Assembly: GCF_002368415.1 (NCBI RefSeq)
Contig: NZ_AP018290.1
Coordinates: 558,001-622,000, forward strand
Source: Calothrix sp. NIES-4105
GTDB taxonomy: Bacteria; Cyanobacteriota; Cyanobacteriia; Cyanobacteriales; Nostocaceae
Direction: 5' to 3'
Length of the DNA stretch: 64,000 nt
The notes below the pieces were generated by a model that was given only the letters and a program-made list of their open reading frames with translations, was not told where the DNA came from and did not search any database. The position numbers were made by a program, and so were the translations under genes. Of this stretch, positions 53,954 through 63,125 are shown piece by piece (the first letter of the stretch is position 1; each line of letters begins with the position of its first letter).

Positions 53954-54589
53954 GTGAGCAAGGAAAATATAGAGAACAGTTACGGATTAGCGCTGCATAC
54001 TACTACACCCGAATTAGGTTTAGCGATAAGTAATTTTATTGATACACGTTCTGCAGTTTGGAATTTGGAGCGTGAGTTATCCAGCCATTTACATCAATAT
54101 TTGATGGAGTTTATTAAACCACAGACTTGGAAGGATATGGCATTTATTGCTGTTGCCAAAGGACCAGGTGGTTTTACGGGGACGCGCATTGGTATGGTTG
54201 CCGCGCGTACTTTAGGTCAGCAGTTGAATATACCTGTGTATGCTGTTTCTACTTTAGCAGCGGTAGCATTAGAGAGGGGGAAACAAGAAGGGGGTATTAT
54301 TGCAGTACAAATGCCCGCACAACGAGGACAGGTATTTGGGGCAGTATATAAGAGTGCATCTGATCAGGGGATAACTACATTGCTTCCTGATGCTGTGTTT
54401 ACACCCAACGCTTGGCAGTCGAAGTTAGCTAGTTTAGAAAATAACTATGAGTTAGTAGAAGCTAAGTCTGGGTTAGCTGCAACGGTAACGAGTATTTTAC
54501 AACTTGCTTATTTTGACTGGTTTTCATGTCGGCGCCCAACTTGGTCGGAAGCTTTACCTTTTTACGGACAGCATCCTGTTGATATTTAA
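53954..54589 (+). CDS. tsaB: tRNA threonylcarbamoyladenosine biosynthesis protein TsaB
   Basis: A 211-residue protein starting at GTG 53954. The ASKHA-type pattern is visible: YGLALHTTTPELGLAI, SSHLHQYLMEFI, FIAVAKGPGGFTGTRIGM and PVYAVSTLAAVALE. TsaB binds TsaD and TsaE to add the threonylcarbamoyl group at A37 of ANN-decoding tRNAs. Length is normal for cyanobacteria. It lies 132 bp after the IF-3-like gene on the same strand, so two translation-linked genes are neighbours. Confidence 0.9.
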   Translation: MSKENIENSYGLALHTTTPELGLAISNFIDTRSAVWNLERELSSHLHQYLMEFIKPQTWKDMAFIAVAKGPGGFTGTRIGMVAARTLGQQLNIPVYAVSTLAAVALERGKQEGGIIAVQMPAQRGQVFGAVYKSASDQGITTLLPDAVFTPNAWQSKLASLENNYELVEAKSGLAATVTSILQLAYFDWFSCRRPTWSEALPFYGQHPVDI

Positions 54590-54667
54590 AAGACGCGCGG
54601 TAATTAGGTTGGCGCCCATACACAGAATAAGGGTATAGTTCTATATACCCTTATATACAGATTAATT

Positions 54668-54925
54668 TTATGAAGGCTGCTTGACGTTTTTTTGAACAGT
54701 TTTTACATCCAGTTTTAAGCTTTCTGCTATTTGCTCGACAGTTAACCCTGCCTTTAACAAGATAGGGATTGTCTCTATTTTTTGTTCGAGTCGCCCTTCT
54801 TCTCGTCCTTCTAAATACACTTTGCTTTTTCTTAGCGATTCTAACTCAAGCATAGCTTCTAGTTCCTTTACTGTTAGGTTTGGAAGTTTGTCTACTACTA
54901 CCGATTGAATAAATAATGCAACTCA
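54668..54925 (-). pseudogene. C-terminal fragment of a DUF2887/Rpn-like gene
   Basis: The frame reads QSVVVDKLPNLTVKELEAML, LELESLRKSKVYLEG, LEQKIETIPILLKAGLTVEQ and ESLKLDVKTVQKNVKQPS. This is almost the same as the last 80 residues of the neighbouring 55087-55869 gene. The first 180 residues are missing, so it is the stub of a local duplication. The tail resembles a small helix-turn-helix-like segment (LTVEQIAESLKLDVKTV). Confidence 0.8.
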
Positions 54926-55086
54926 ATAAGAGCAAGAGTTTATCTCAAATCAAATTGAATTTATTTCTACTATCAAAACACATAAACGGCACCGTAAGAT
55001 TAATAAATTATAAGAATTGTAAATAGTAAGGTGGCTTCAGCCACCTTACAAATGCGCTTTCAACACAGACGCACTGTAACAAAATG

Positions 55087-55869
55087 CTACTGTTTAACGT
55101 TCTCTTGAACAATTTTTATATCCAGTTTTAAACTTTCTGCAATTTGCTCGATAGTTAACCCTGCCTTTAGTAAGATAGGGATTGTCTCTATTTTTTGTTT
55201 GAGTACACCCTCCTCAACGCCTTCTAAATACACTTTGCTTTTTCTTAGCGATTCTAACTCAAGCATAGTTTCTAGTTCCTTTACTGATAAATTCGGAAGT
55301 TTATCCATTACCACGGTTTGAATAAATTGTAGAACTTTTTCTTTCAAAGCGGGGCTGGTAATTTCCGAATTTGTTCTAATTATTAACTGTCGAGCTAATT
55401 TCCCTATTTTCTCTCTGCCTTTCTTGTTGGCAATTAAAGACATAACACCTACGCTCAAGGATTGATTAGGGTCTTTACCAAGTTCGTCCAGATAAAATCG
55501 ACGTAAGACAGGTGAGAATATCTCTAGATATGGTGGAAGTGTTCTTTCATTGCAGCGTCTATCGTAGATTACTATAGCGTACCACTTCTTGTTAGGTGGG
55601 TTTTTTTGAGTCAAATACATTATTATTTTGCCAAAAAAGCTATCGTAGAAGCTGCTGTCTTTATATCCTTGTGCTTCAACGAAATAAAGTGGCATAAAAC
55701 TGTATCCTGAGCTTGTTTTGAATAAACCATCCAAGCGAAAACCTTGTTGCTTGACTTCTTCTGCAATAAATTCGTATCCGGTTTTATCACGCTGTCCTTC
55801 ACCGATGAGTTCAAAGAATAGTTCCGGTATATCATTGAAGATTTTATAAAAAAGTGGGTCTGCTGTCAT
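55087..55869 (-). CDS. DUF2887/Rpn-family PD-(D/E)XK nuclease-like protein
   Basis: A 260-residue protein. The N-terminal DPLFYKIFNDIPELFFELIG and FRLDGLFKTSSGYSFMPLYF followed by VEAQ give a PD-(D/E)XK layout (Asp in LDG, Glu in VEAQ), as in Rpn recombination-promoting nucleases. SFYDSFFGKIIMYL follows. The C-terminal KAGLTIEQIAESLKLDIKIV resembles a short helix-turn-helix. Full family length is kept. A truncated copy of its 3' end lies 160 bp away, showing local duplication. Function in cyanobacteria is not known. Confidence 0.8.
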   Translation of the reverse strand: MTADPLFYKIFNDIPELFFELIGEGQRDKTGYEFIAEEVKQQGFRLDGLFKTSSGYSFMPLYFVEAQGYKDSSFYDSFFGKIIMYLTQKNPPNKKWYAIVIYDRRCNERTLPPYLEIFSPVLRRFYLDELGKDPNQSLSVGVMSLIANKKGREKIGKLARQLIIRTNSEITSPALKEKVLQFIQTVVMDKLPNLSVKELETMLELESLRKSKVYLEGVEEGVLKQKIETIPILLKAGLTIEQIAESLKLDIKIVQENVKQ

Positions 55870-56156
55870 TCACTTTTCGCTCACACCTTGGAGACGTGGT
55901 AGATTTCAACAAGTACAATATCACTACATAGTTTAATTGTTGTACACCTATATATAAATGTTTACATGCTTATTTTTACGTAGGTGCGGCATAGCCACCT
56001 TACCCAAGCCAAAAGAAGGTGCATTCCGGTGAGACAGGCGCCTTTTTCATGTAAAATATGTGAACTAAATTTATGTTTAAAGTCTTTAGGATATTATTTT
56101 ATGCCTTACGAGGGAGGACAATTTGATGTAGTTTAGTTATAATTAAAAACTACACT

Positions 56157-58085
56157 TTATGGCGCCTTTTGCAGTTCTTGAACGCGGTTTAGGGCATTTT
56201 GAGAGTCGGTTTGTTGTCCTTGCTGTTTATATAAATCGGCTGCTTTGCGATAATCTTGTATTGCTGTTTGCTTATTTCCTAGAACACTGCGAGCTAAACC
56301 CCGGTTGAAGTAGGCACTTGCATAATTAGGATCAATTTGAATAGCTTTGTTATAATCTTCAATGGCAGTTTGATTGTCTCCTAAAGTATAGCGAGCTAGA
56401 CCCCGGTTGTAGTAAGCTTTTGAATTGTTAGGGTCTAGTTTAATGGCTCGGTTATAATCTTCAATCGCTGCTTGATTGTCTCCTAAGACGTAGCGAGCTA
56501 AACCTCGACCAGTGTAAGCATTTGAATTGTTAGGCTCAAATTTAATGGCTTGGCTATAATCTTCAACCGCTGCTTGATTGTCTCCTAAAGCGTAGCGAGC
56601 TAGACCTCGGTTATAATAAGCATCTGTATAGTTAGGATCAAATTTAATAGCTTGGCTGTAATCTTCTATCGCTGCTTGATTCTGTCCTGAATTATACCGA
56701 GCTAAACCTCGGTTAAAGTAAGCATTTGTATACCTAGGATTAAGTTTGATAGCTTGGCTGTAATCTTGAATCGCTATTTGATTCTCGCCTAAATAATAGC
56801 GAGCTAAACCTCGGTTGTAGTAAGCAATTGCATAGTTAGGATTGATTTTGATGGCTTGGCTATAATCTTCGATGGCGCCGCGATAGTCTTTTTTATTGTA
56901 TTTTTCTAATCCTCTGTTGTTGTAAGTCGCAGGACTTAGCTGTTCTGTGGCTGTTTCGATGGTTTCAGGACTTGGCTGTTCTGTAGCTGTTTCGGTGGTT
57001 TCAGGACTTGGCTGTTCTATTCCTTGTGATTTGATAGTTTCTGCATTTCTTCCTCGCTCTTGTAAATAAAGAACTCCAACACCAATAAACATAATAACCG
57101 GAAGAATAATAAATAATTTAGGAATAGAAATAATTCTAAGCGCTAGTGATTGAGTCGGTTGTGTTATACCTACAGGTTTTACAGTAGGTACAGGTTCTTT
57201 TGGCTGTATATTTAAATCCTCTAAAACTTCCCGCGTAGACTGATAGCGCTGCTCTTTATCCTCTTTAAGCAACTTATCTATAATTCTTGCTAATTCTTCA
57301 CTCACTGGTTGCTGTAAATGCTGTCTCCAATTCCTAACCCATCCATAACCTTGACTTTTCCATAATTCCCAAGGATGAATTCCACTTAATAAATGAAAAC
57401 AAGTGGCGCCTAAACTAAATAAATCGCTTGCTGGATAAGCTTCTCCTCCATGCATCTGTTCCAATGATGCATAACCAAGCGAACCAATCATTGTTCCTTG
57501 TCCTGTGATCACCGTTTGTGTCACTTGCTTAGACGCACCAAAGTCAATTAAAACAAGTTTGCCATCACCACGCTTAATAATATTTTCTGGCTTAATATCC
57601 CGGTGAATAACTTTTGAGGAATGTACGACTAAGAGAATATTCAACAAATCTCGCAATAAAATCCGTATCTTTTCCTCGCTAAAAAGTCCTTGTTGTTGTA
57701 ATTCCTGTAATAAATTCTGCCCATCTATAAACTGCTGCACCAAATACAAACGATTATCTTCTTTAAAATATGCTAACAGCGTTGGGATTTGGGGATGCTC
57801 TCCTAACTGTTGCAGTCTTCTAGCTTCCTGCTCAAATAGTTCTGTTGCTTTTTGTATTCCTGCTGTTCCTTGTACTTGTGGCGCGAATTGTTTAATTACG
57901 CATTTTTCGTTCAATTTGTCAATGTCTTCTGCCGAATAAGTTTTGCCAAATCCCCCACCACCCAAAGGTTCAATTGGGCAATAGCGGTTTCTGAGTACTA
58001 CCAAAGGAACGCCGCAATTAGGACAATATTTTGTCCCATTTGGTACAGATGGACTTCGACAGGCTGTGTTGAGGCAACAGAGCAT
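56157..58085 (-). CDS. Ser/Thr protein kinase with TM helix and TPR array
   Basis: A 642-residue protein: an N-terminal zinc ribbon (CCLNTACRSPSVPNG, YCPNCG), then a kinase domain at residues 35-295 with the glycine loop LGGGGFGKTYSA, catalytic Lys in CVIKQFAP, HRDIKPENII, LIDFGASK (DFG) and DLFSLGATCFHLLSG. A single TM helix (LFIILPVIMFIGVGVLYL) is near residue 335, then a Glu/Thr/Pro repeat (TATEQPSPETTE), and seven nearly identical 34-residue TPRs (AIEDYSQAIKINPNYA type) to the C-terminus. All catalytic residues are present, so it should be active. The TPRs are on the far side of the membrane and may bind the signal or partner. Confidence 0.95.
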   Translation of the reverse strand: MLCCLNTACRSPSVPNGTKYCPNCGVPLVVLRNRYCPIEPLGGGGFGKTYSAEDIDKLNEKCVIKQFAPQVQGTAGIQKATELFEQEARRLQQLGEHPQIPTLLAYFKEDNRLYLVQQFIDGQNLLQELQQQGLFSEEKIRILLRDLLNILLVVHSSKVIHRDIKPENIIKRGDGKLVLIDFGASKQVTQTVITGQGTMIGSLGYASLEQMHGGEAYPASDLFSLGATCFHLLSGIHPWELWKSQGYGWVRNWRQHLQQPVSEELARIIDKLLKEDKEQRYQSTREVLEDLNIQPKEPVPTVKPVGITQPTQSLALRIISIPKLFIILPVIMFIGVGVLYLQERGRNAETIKSQGIEQPSPETTETATEQPSPETIETATEQLSPATYNNRGLEKYNKKDYRGAIEDYSQAIKINPNYAIAYYNRGLARYYLGENQIAIQDYSQAIKLNPRYTNAYFNRGLARYNSGQNQAAIEDYSQAIKFDPNYTDAYYNRGLARYALGDNQAAVEDYSQAIKFEPNNSNAYTGRGLARYVLGDNQAAIEDYNRAIKLDPNNSKAYYNRGLARYTLGDNQTAIEDYNKAIQIDPNYASAYFNRGLARSVLGNKQTAIQDYRKAADLYKQQGQQTDSQNALNRVQELQKAP

Positions 58086-58170
58086 AACTGTTTCTCTATT
58101 TGATAGATGTATTATTATGCATTTATCGCTGTTTTGGGGTAAAATTACTGTTTATTTTTATTAAACCTGT

Positions 58171-58205
58171 GTAGTTGGGTTACGCAGCAGCATAACCCAA
58201 CCTAT
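58171..58205. repeat. Intergenic stem-loop repeat (GTTGGGTTA/TAACCCAAC)
   Basis: A 9-bp perfect inverted repeat with an 11-nt CGCAGCAGCA loop lies 4 bp past the stop of argD. The arms match those at 26788-26815. It may end the argD transcript. Confidence 0.75.
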
Positions 58206-58208
58206 GTT

Positions 58209-59468
58209 TTAGTTGCTAGCAAACGCGCGTTCAAGTGCATGAAGTGCTAAATTAATCTCTTCTTCGCTAACAATTAATGGTGGTACAAAACGAATTACTT
58301 TAGGTCCTGCGGGGACTAATAATAATCCTTCTTTGATAGCAGCATTAACTATATCACTAGAAGTTAACTCAATATTTTCGTGTAATTCCATACCATTAAT
58401 TAATCCCCAGCCTCGGACATCACTGATAAGGTGTGGATATTTAGCGGCTAATTGCTTTAATCCCGCGCGTAATTGTTCTCCTCTAGCTTGAACGTTTGCA
58501 AGTATATTTTCTTTCTCTATGGTTTCGCATACGGCTAACGCAACTCCACAAGCAAAAGGATTACCCCCAAATGTCGAAGCGTGTTCTCCTGGTTGGAAGA
58601 CATCACAGAATTTTTTGGCTAACATGGCGCCTATTGGTATTCCACCACCCAAACCTTTGGCACTAGTCAAAATATCTGGCTCAACACCAAGCTGTTCATA
58701 TCCCCACAGTTTTCCACTGCGTCCCATTCCAACTTGCACTTCATCAAAAATCAATAGTACTCCTGTTTCATTACAAATTTGGCGGAGTTTACGGAAGTAG
58801 GAAATATCCCCAGGTCGAACTCCTCCTTCTCCTTGTAATGGTTCGATTAATATTGCCGCAACTCCATAGTCTCCTTCGTCGAGTTCACCAATTGCAGCTT
58901 CAACTGCGGCGAAGTCGTTGTATGGTACATAACTAAAGCCAGGTACTAGGGGATCAAAATTCTTTTGATATTTTGGTTGTGCTGTTGCTGTAATAGTGGC
59001 TAAAGTCCGACCGTGAAAACTCGAATGTGCTGTTAGAATAATTGGACGTTCTATTTTTAATACTGTATGCGCGTATTTACGTGTTAGTTTAATTGCGGCT
59101 TCGTTTGCTTCGGCGCCGGAATTACAAAAGAAAACTCGGTCGAGACAAGAGTGTTTAACTAGCCAGTTGGCTAATTCTCCTTGTTCAGGAATGTAGTACA
59201 AATTTGAAACATGGTGTAGTTTCTGAATTTGACGTGTAACAGCTTCAACCATTACTGGGTTAGCGTGTCCAAGTGTACAAGTAGCAATTCCTGCGACAAA
59301 ATCAAGGTATTCGCGTCCTTGTGTGTCCCAAACACGACAAAGAGCTCCTCGTTCTAAAGCTATTGCGTATCGTCCGTAAGTGGACATTACAGCTTTATCA
59401 AAGCCATTGTTGTCAAAACTGTGTGATGTAGGTGATGTTGGTTGTAATGTTGCTAGCTCAATGCTCAC
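58209..59468 (-). CDS. argD: Acetylornithine aminotransferase
   Basis: A 419-residue class III PLP aminotransferase. RYAIALERGALCRVWDTQGR and LDFVAGIATCTLGHANP open the family pattern; VFFCNSGAEANEAAIKL, SFHGRTLATITAT, LLIFDEVQVGMGRSGKLW and SAKGLGGGIPIGAM (PLP-Lys) follow, with STFGGNPFACGVAL near the end. These fit ArgD, which converts N-acetylglutamate semialdehyde to N-acetylornithine in arginine synthesis. Close relatives also use succinyl-diaminopimelate or GABA. It is monocistronic; a stem-loop follows. Confidence 0.9.
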   Translation of the reverse strand: MSIELATLQPTSPTSHSFDNNGFDKAVMSTYGRYAIALERGALCRVWDTQGREYLDFVAGIATCTLGHANPVMVEAVTRQIQKLHHVSNLYYIPEQGELANWLVKHSCLDRVFFCNSGAEANEAAIKLTRKYAHTVLKIERPIILTAHSSFHGRTLATITATAQPKYQKNFDPLVPGFSYVPYNDFAAVEAAIGELDEGDYGVAAILIEPLQGEGGVRPGDISYFRKLRQICNETGVLLIFDEVQVGMGRSGKLWGYEQLGVEPDILTSAKGLGGGIPIGAMLAKKFCDVFQPGEHASTFGGNPFACGVALAVCETIEKENILANVQARGEQLRAGLKQLAAKYPHLISDVRGWGLINGMELHENIELTSSDIVNAAIKEGLLLVPAGPKVIRFVPPLIVSEEEINLALHALERAFASN

Positions 59469-59607
59469 AGGGAAGGCGCCTCCTAGAAGTGTCTCATGTA
59501 GCTACTTAATATACGCAGGCAAATTTGCTTTTTACTAAATAGCACGAGTGATTAACCAATACTAAATCTTAGTTTAAACGTTTAAATATCTCAAATGCGA
59601 GTAACGT

Positions 59608-60690
59608 GTGAGAAAAAGAACTTTATATTCAACGCTTGAACAAAAATATCAGCGTATCCAAAAAGAGTTGATGGCAGGAACGCTTACACTTGTAGGTGTT
59701 TTCCTCATCGGTACGAGTTGGTACTCGCTGGTTGAAGGTTGGTCTTGGCAAGATGCAGCATACATGACTGTTATTACCCTAGCTACTGTCGGTTATGGTG
59801 AAACACATCCTCTAAGAGCCAGAGGTAGATTATTCACAATTGCGCTAATCTTAATGGGTGTGATTACTATTGGTTATATAGTCAATCGATTTACAGAAGC
59901 TGTAATCGAAGGCTATTTCCAAGAAGGTATTCGACTTAGACAACGGCGGCGGCTAATGAATTCTTTATCAGGACATTATATCATTTGTGGGTTTAGTCGA
60001 ACGGGTCGTCAAATTGCCAAGGAATTCCGCGCGGAAAGTGTCCCGTTTGTAGTTATTGATTCGGAACTTGAGTCAGTACAGATTGCCCAAAGAGAAGGGT
60101 ATACAATTTACCAAGGAGACGCAACCCTTGATGAAACTCTACTGCAAGTTAGGATTGAAAAAGCAATTTGCATTGTTGCGGCTCTTCCATCGGACGCAGA
60201 AAATCTCTATACTGTACTTTCTGCTAAAACTTTAAATCCTAGTATTCGTGCCATCGCGCGCGCTAGTACCGAAGAAGCAGTGCAAAAATTGCAGCGTGGC
60301 GGCGCCGATGTTGTCGTTTCGCCTTATATTACAGGTGGAAAGCGAATGGCAGCAGCAGCACTGCGACCCCAAGTTATGGACTTTGTTGAAGGTGTCCTTA
60401 CTGGTGCTGACCGTCAGGTTTATATGGAGCAACTTGTACTTGACCCAGCAGTTTGTCCTGTTGTTGGGTTAACATTGCAGAAAGCTGGCTTACGCGCTCA
60501 AAGTGGTGCATTAGTATTAGCTATTCAACGCGCGGACGGTTCTGTCATCGGTGGACCAACGGGAGATACGCTATTACTGCCAGGGGATTTACTCATCTGC
60601 ATGGGAACCGCAGAACAACTGCGAAGTCTCAACGAAATTCTCGAACCCATCAACACCAAAACCAAGTCAAGGCGGCGTCTGAATCAATGA
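59608..60690 (+). CDS. Potassium channel protein with TrkA-N/TrkA-C (RCK) domains
   Basis: A 360-residue protein starting at GTG 59608. Two TM helices frame the pore loop with the selectivity filter TVGYGE (residues 60-65). The RCK domain begins HYIICGFSRTGRQIA (Rossmann), with DSELESVQIAQREGY, GDATLDETLL and ARASTEEAVQKLQRGGADVV, and a TrkA-C part ends with DTLLLPGDLLICMGT. It is a two-TM ligand-gated potassium channel likely controlled by NAD(H), ATP or c-di-AMP. It precedes the DevC gene by 28 bp, so the two are probably co-transcribed. Confidence 0.9.
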   Translation: MRKRTLYSTLEQKYQRIQKELMAGTLTLVGVFLIGTSWYSLVEGWSWQDAAYMTVITLATVGYGETHPLRARGRLFTIALILMGVITIGYIVNRFTEAVIEGYFQEGIRLRQRRRLMNSLSGHYIICGFSRTGRQIAKEFRAESVPFVVIDSELESVQIAQREGYTIYQGDATLDETLLQVRIEKAICIVAALPSDAENLYTVLSAKTLNPSIRAIARASTEEAVQKLQRGGADVVVSPYITGGKRMAAAALRPQVMDFVEGVLTGADRQVYMEQLVLDPAVCPVVGLTLQKAGLRAQSGALVLAIQRADGSVIGGPTGDTLLLPGDLLICMGTAEQLRSLNEILEPINTKTKSRRRLNQ

Positions 60691-60718
60691 TGGATATAAT
60701 ATACGGATGATTGCGTAA

Positions 60719-61885
60719 ATGGTAGGTAAGTTTTTTGGCAAGATTCCCCTCGCTTGGCAGCAGTTAATGAAGGAGAAAACACGTTTGGCTGTAGCTGTTG
60801 CGGGTATAACATTTGCAAATATACTGATGTTTGCTCAAATGGGTTTTGAGTCAGCATTGTTTGAAAGTGCAATTGCGCCTCACAAAAGTTTCGATGCTGA
60901 TTTAGTATTAGTAAGTCGTAATTTTGAGACTATATACTCAATCAAGGATTTTCCTATTGAACGGTTGTACCAAGCGCGCGGATTTGCTCTCGTTGAGAAA
61001 GTTAGTGCTGTGTATATAGCTTTGGGTAGATGGAGTAACCCTGAAACTGAGGGACTACAAACGATTTTGGTTATTGGGACTGACCCAGCAAATAAAATCT
61101 TTACATCTGGTCAACTTAATAGTGATTTGAATAAGTTGCAAATTCAGAACCAAGTATTATTTGATAAAAGCGCTTTACCTAAAAACAGTTATATTGCTTC
61201 GTTGTTTGAAAATCAATCTATACCAGAAACCGAGGTGAATCAAACTAAGGTACGTATAGGTGGTTATTTTTACCTAGGTAAATCATTTGCTACCTACGGT
61301 AATGTGATTGCGAGTGATTCTACTTTTTTACTGCTTTTCAAAAGTCATGAACCGAATCAAATTGGTACAGGTTTGATTAAACTGAAACGAGGCGCCAATA
61401 TTAAACAGGTTAAAAATAACTTAAAATTAGGTTTGCCGAATGATGTTTTGGTATTAACGCGCGATGAATATATAGATATGGAGAGAAACTACTGGGGAAA
61501 AACAACTCCCATTGGTTTTATGTTTGGAGTGGGTGTAATAGTATCGTTTATAGTTGGCTGCGTTATAGTTTACCAAATTTTATACTCAGATATTTCAGCG
61601 CATTTAGCTGAGTATGCAATGCTTAAAGCTATAGGTTATACAGACAATTACTTACTCTCAGTTCTTGGGCAAGAAGCTTTCATATTGGCTGTTTTAGGAT
61701 ATATACCGGGTGTAATGACTGCGTTAGCTTTTTACAAACTTGCAGCATCTACAACGAGACTACCCGTATTTATGACATTGGAACGTGGCGCCTATGTTTT
61801 TGTGCTAACACTGTTAATGTGCTTTATATCGGGTATCATTGCCATGCAAAAGCTACGCACCGCAGACCCGGCAGATTTAATGTAA
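60719..61885 (+). CDS. devC: DevC-type ABC transporter permease, orphan
   Basis: A 388-residue permease with the DevC layout: N-terminal TM (RLAVAVAGITFANILMFAQ), a large extracytoplasmic domain (LFESAIAPHKSFDADLVLVS, FPIERLYQARGF) and three C-terminal TM helices of the FtsX type with LAEYAMLKAIGYTDNYLLSV and a tail ending RTADPADLM. In heterocyst-forming cyanobacteria DevBCA exports glycolipids through TolC. Here neither DevB (adaptor) nor DevA (ATPase) is adjacent; upstream, 28 bp away, is a potassium channel gene. The export partner must be elsewhere, and the substrate is unknown. Confidence 0.85.
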   Translation: MVGKFFGKIPLAWQQLMKEKTRLAVAVAGITFANILMFAQMGFESALFESAIAPHKSFDADLVLVSRNFETIYSIKDFPIERLYQARGFALVEKVSAVYIALGRWSNPETEGLQTILVIGTDPANKIFTSGQLNSDLNKLQIQNQVLFDKSALPKNSYIASLFENQSIPETEVNQTKVRIGGYFYLGKSFATYGNVIASDSTFLLLFKSHEPNQIGTGLIKLKRGANIKQVKNNLKLGLPNDVLVLTRDEYIDMERNYWGKTTPIGFMFGVGVIVSFIVGCVIVYQILYSDISAHLAEYAMLKAIGYTDNYLLSVLGQEAFILAVLGYIPGVMTALAFYKLAASTTRLPVFMTLERGAYVFVLTLLMCFISGIIAMQKLRTADPADLM

Positions 61886-61904
61886 CTTTATATAAAGCGG
61901 AGAA

Positions 61905-62513
61905 TTAACTATTTACGATTGGTTGTTGAACGTCTACTTCTTGCCAACCATGCAATGAAGCAACACTCTTCAACATCCACTCAATTCCTACAGGAGGCGC
62001 CGAAGAAATTAGAATACCGGGATAAACAGCAGTACCCCAAGTCGGATGAAGTACAACGCGACACTTATTTTTAATAATGGGATAACCTAACAAAGCTTTA
62101 ACAACAGCAGTATCATCATGAGGAAACTCACCAGGACGTGATAGAATAGGATAACCACTTCGTGGGTCAACTAAATCTGAAAAATACCCTGCATCCCGCA
62201 AATTAAAAGCAACATCAAACCCATAGCGAATAAATTGCTCACGCAAAATTTCCTTTTCTGCATCAATAAAAGCATTATCTTTTAATAACTCGCAACGTGC
62301 TTGTGCGAGTACAACAGCAACCCACATCGACTTATTCTTCCAGTCCGGAAATATCCGCTCGCGGTTGGTACAGATATATTGACTTGGAGAATGAATTGAA
62401 ATTTGAATAGCTCGTCCCCCTTTGCCAACCAAATGGATAGGATAGCTTTCATCCGAAGTTTTAATTGTGAAATAATCCACCGATTTAATACTATTTTTTA
62501 CAAGAGAGTACAA
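61905..62513 (-). CDS. MMADHC-like protein, unknown function
   Basis: A 202-residue protein starting at TTG 62513 with an AAAGGAC site. Blocks CTNRERIFPDWKNKSMWVAV, LREQFIRYGFDVAFNLRDAG and VDPRSGYPILSRPGEFPHDD resemble the cyanobacterial family annotated as methylmalonic aciduria and homocystinuria type D (MMADHC) protein. In animals MMADHC steers cobalamin to its two enzymes. Whether the bacterial proteins do anything of the kind is not established. The conserved DPRSGYP and HPTWGTAVYPG motifs suggest a real, selected gene. It is convergent with devC. Confidence 0.65.
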   Translation of the reverse strand: MYSLVKNSIKSVDYFTIKTSDESYPIHLVGKGGRAIQISIHSPSQYICTNRERIFPDWKNKSMWVAVVLAQARCELLKDNAFIDAEKEILREQFIRYGFDVAFNLRDAGYFSDLVDPRSGYPILSRPGEFPHDDTAVVKALLGYPIIKNKCRVVLHPTWGTAVYPGILISSAPPVGIEWMLKSVASLHGWQEVDVQQPIVNS

Positions 62514-62710
62514 ACTTGTCCTTTGTAACGATAATAACTCCTATCTTTTAAGAAAAAACACATTTTTTTTGCAATTTTATAATTTATATGCTAGATTTTA
62601 AAATTTTTATATTCTTTTTAATATGATTTTTATCTTTTCTTAACACTTGGGTAGTTGTTTATACTAAAATCTCGAATATCCGAACAAAACACATTATTTG
62701 TAGGTAGGGG

Positions 62711-62809
62711 AGCCACTGCGCCCTTACGGGTTCTCCGGTGAGTCCAGTTGGCGGTGTCGGCTTCCGTCCCGCCAAACTGGCGAACCCGAAGGGCATAAAG
62801 CAAGTGGCG
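62711..62809. repeat. GC-rich nested stem-loop element
   Basis: Three stems are stacked: GCCACT/AGTGGC (62712 and 62803), GCCCTTACGGGTTC/GAACCCGAAGGGC (62720 and 62782) and CCAGTTGGCGG/CCGCCAAACTGG (62744 and 62769). The element is about 60% GC in a surrounding 610-bp gap (62514-63125) that is otherwise very AT-rich and shows no gene. It could be a structured RNA, a strong terminator or a mobile palindrome. Confidence 0.7.
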
Positions 62810-63125
62810 TTAGAGGAACGACACCCAACACGCACATACACACAAAACTTTCACAAACCAGCTTGCTTTGTAACGTTTAAGCATATTTACCAGAAATTAG
62901 TACAAAGTTTATATCTCCCTTAAGTATGACTCTACACACTTACCTATTCCGTCAGTAATAATTGGACTATCAAAAAACAACTTTTAATCTTTCTAATCAA
63001 AGGTGCTTTTATACCTCGCACGAATCTTGACTTAGATTTCGGCTAATTGTGTAATGTTAGCAGCTAGCAGACTTTGCACTTAACAAACGTTTTTAATTAA
63101 ATCATCAGGATAATTTGGTTTGAAC

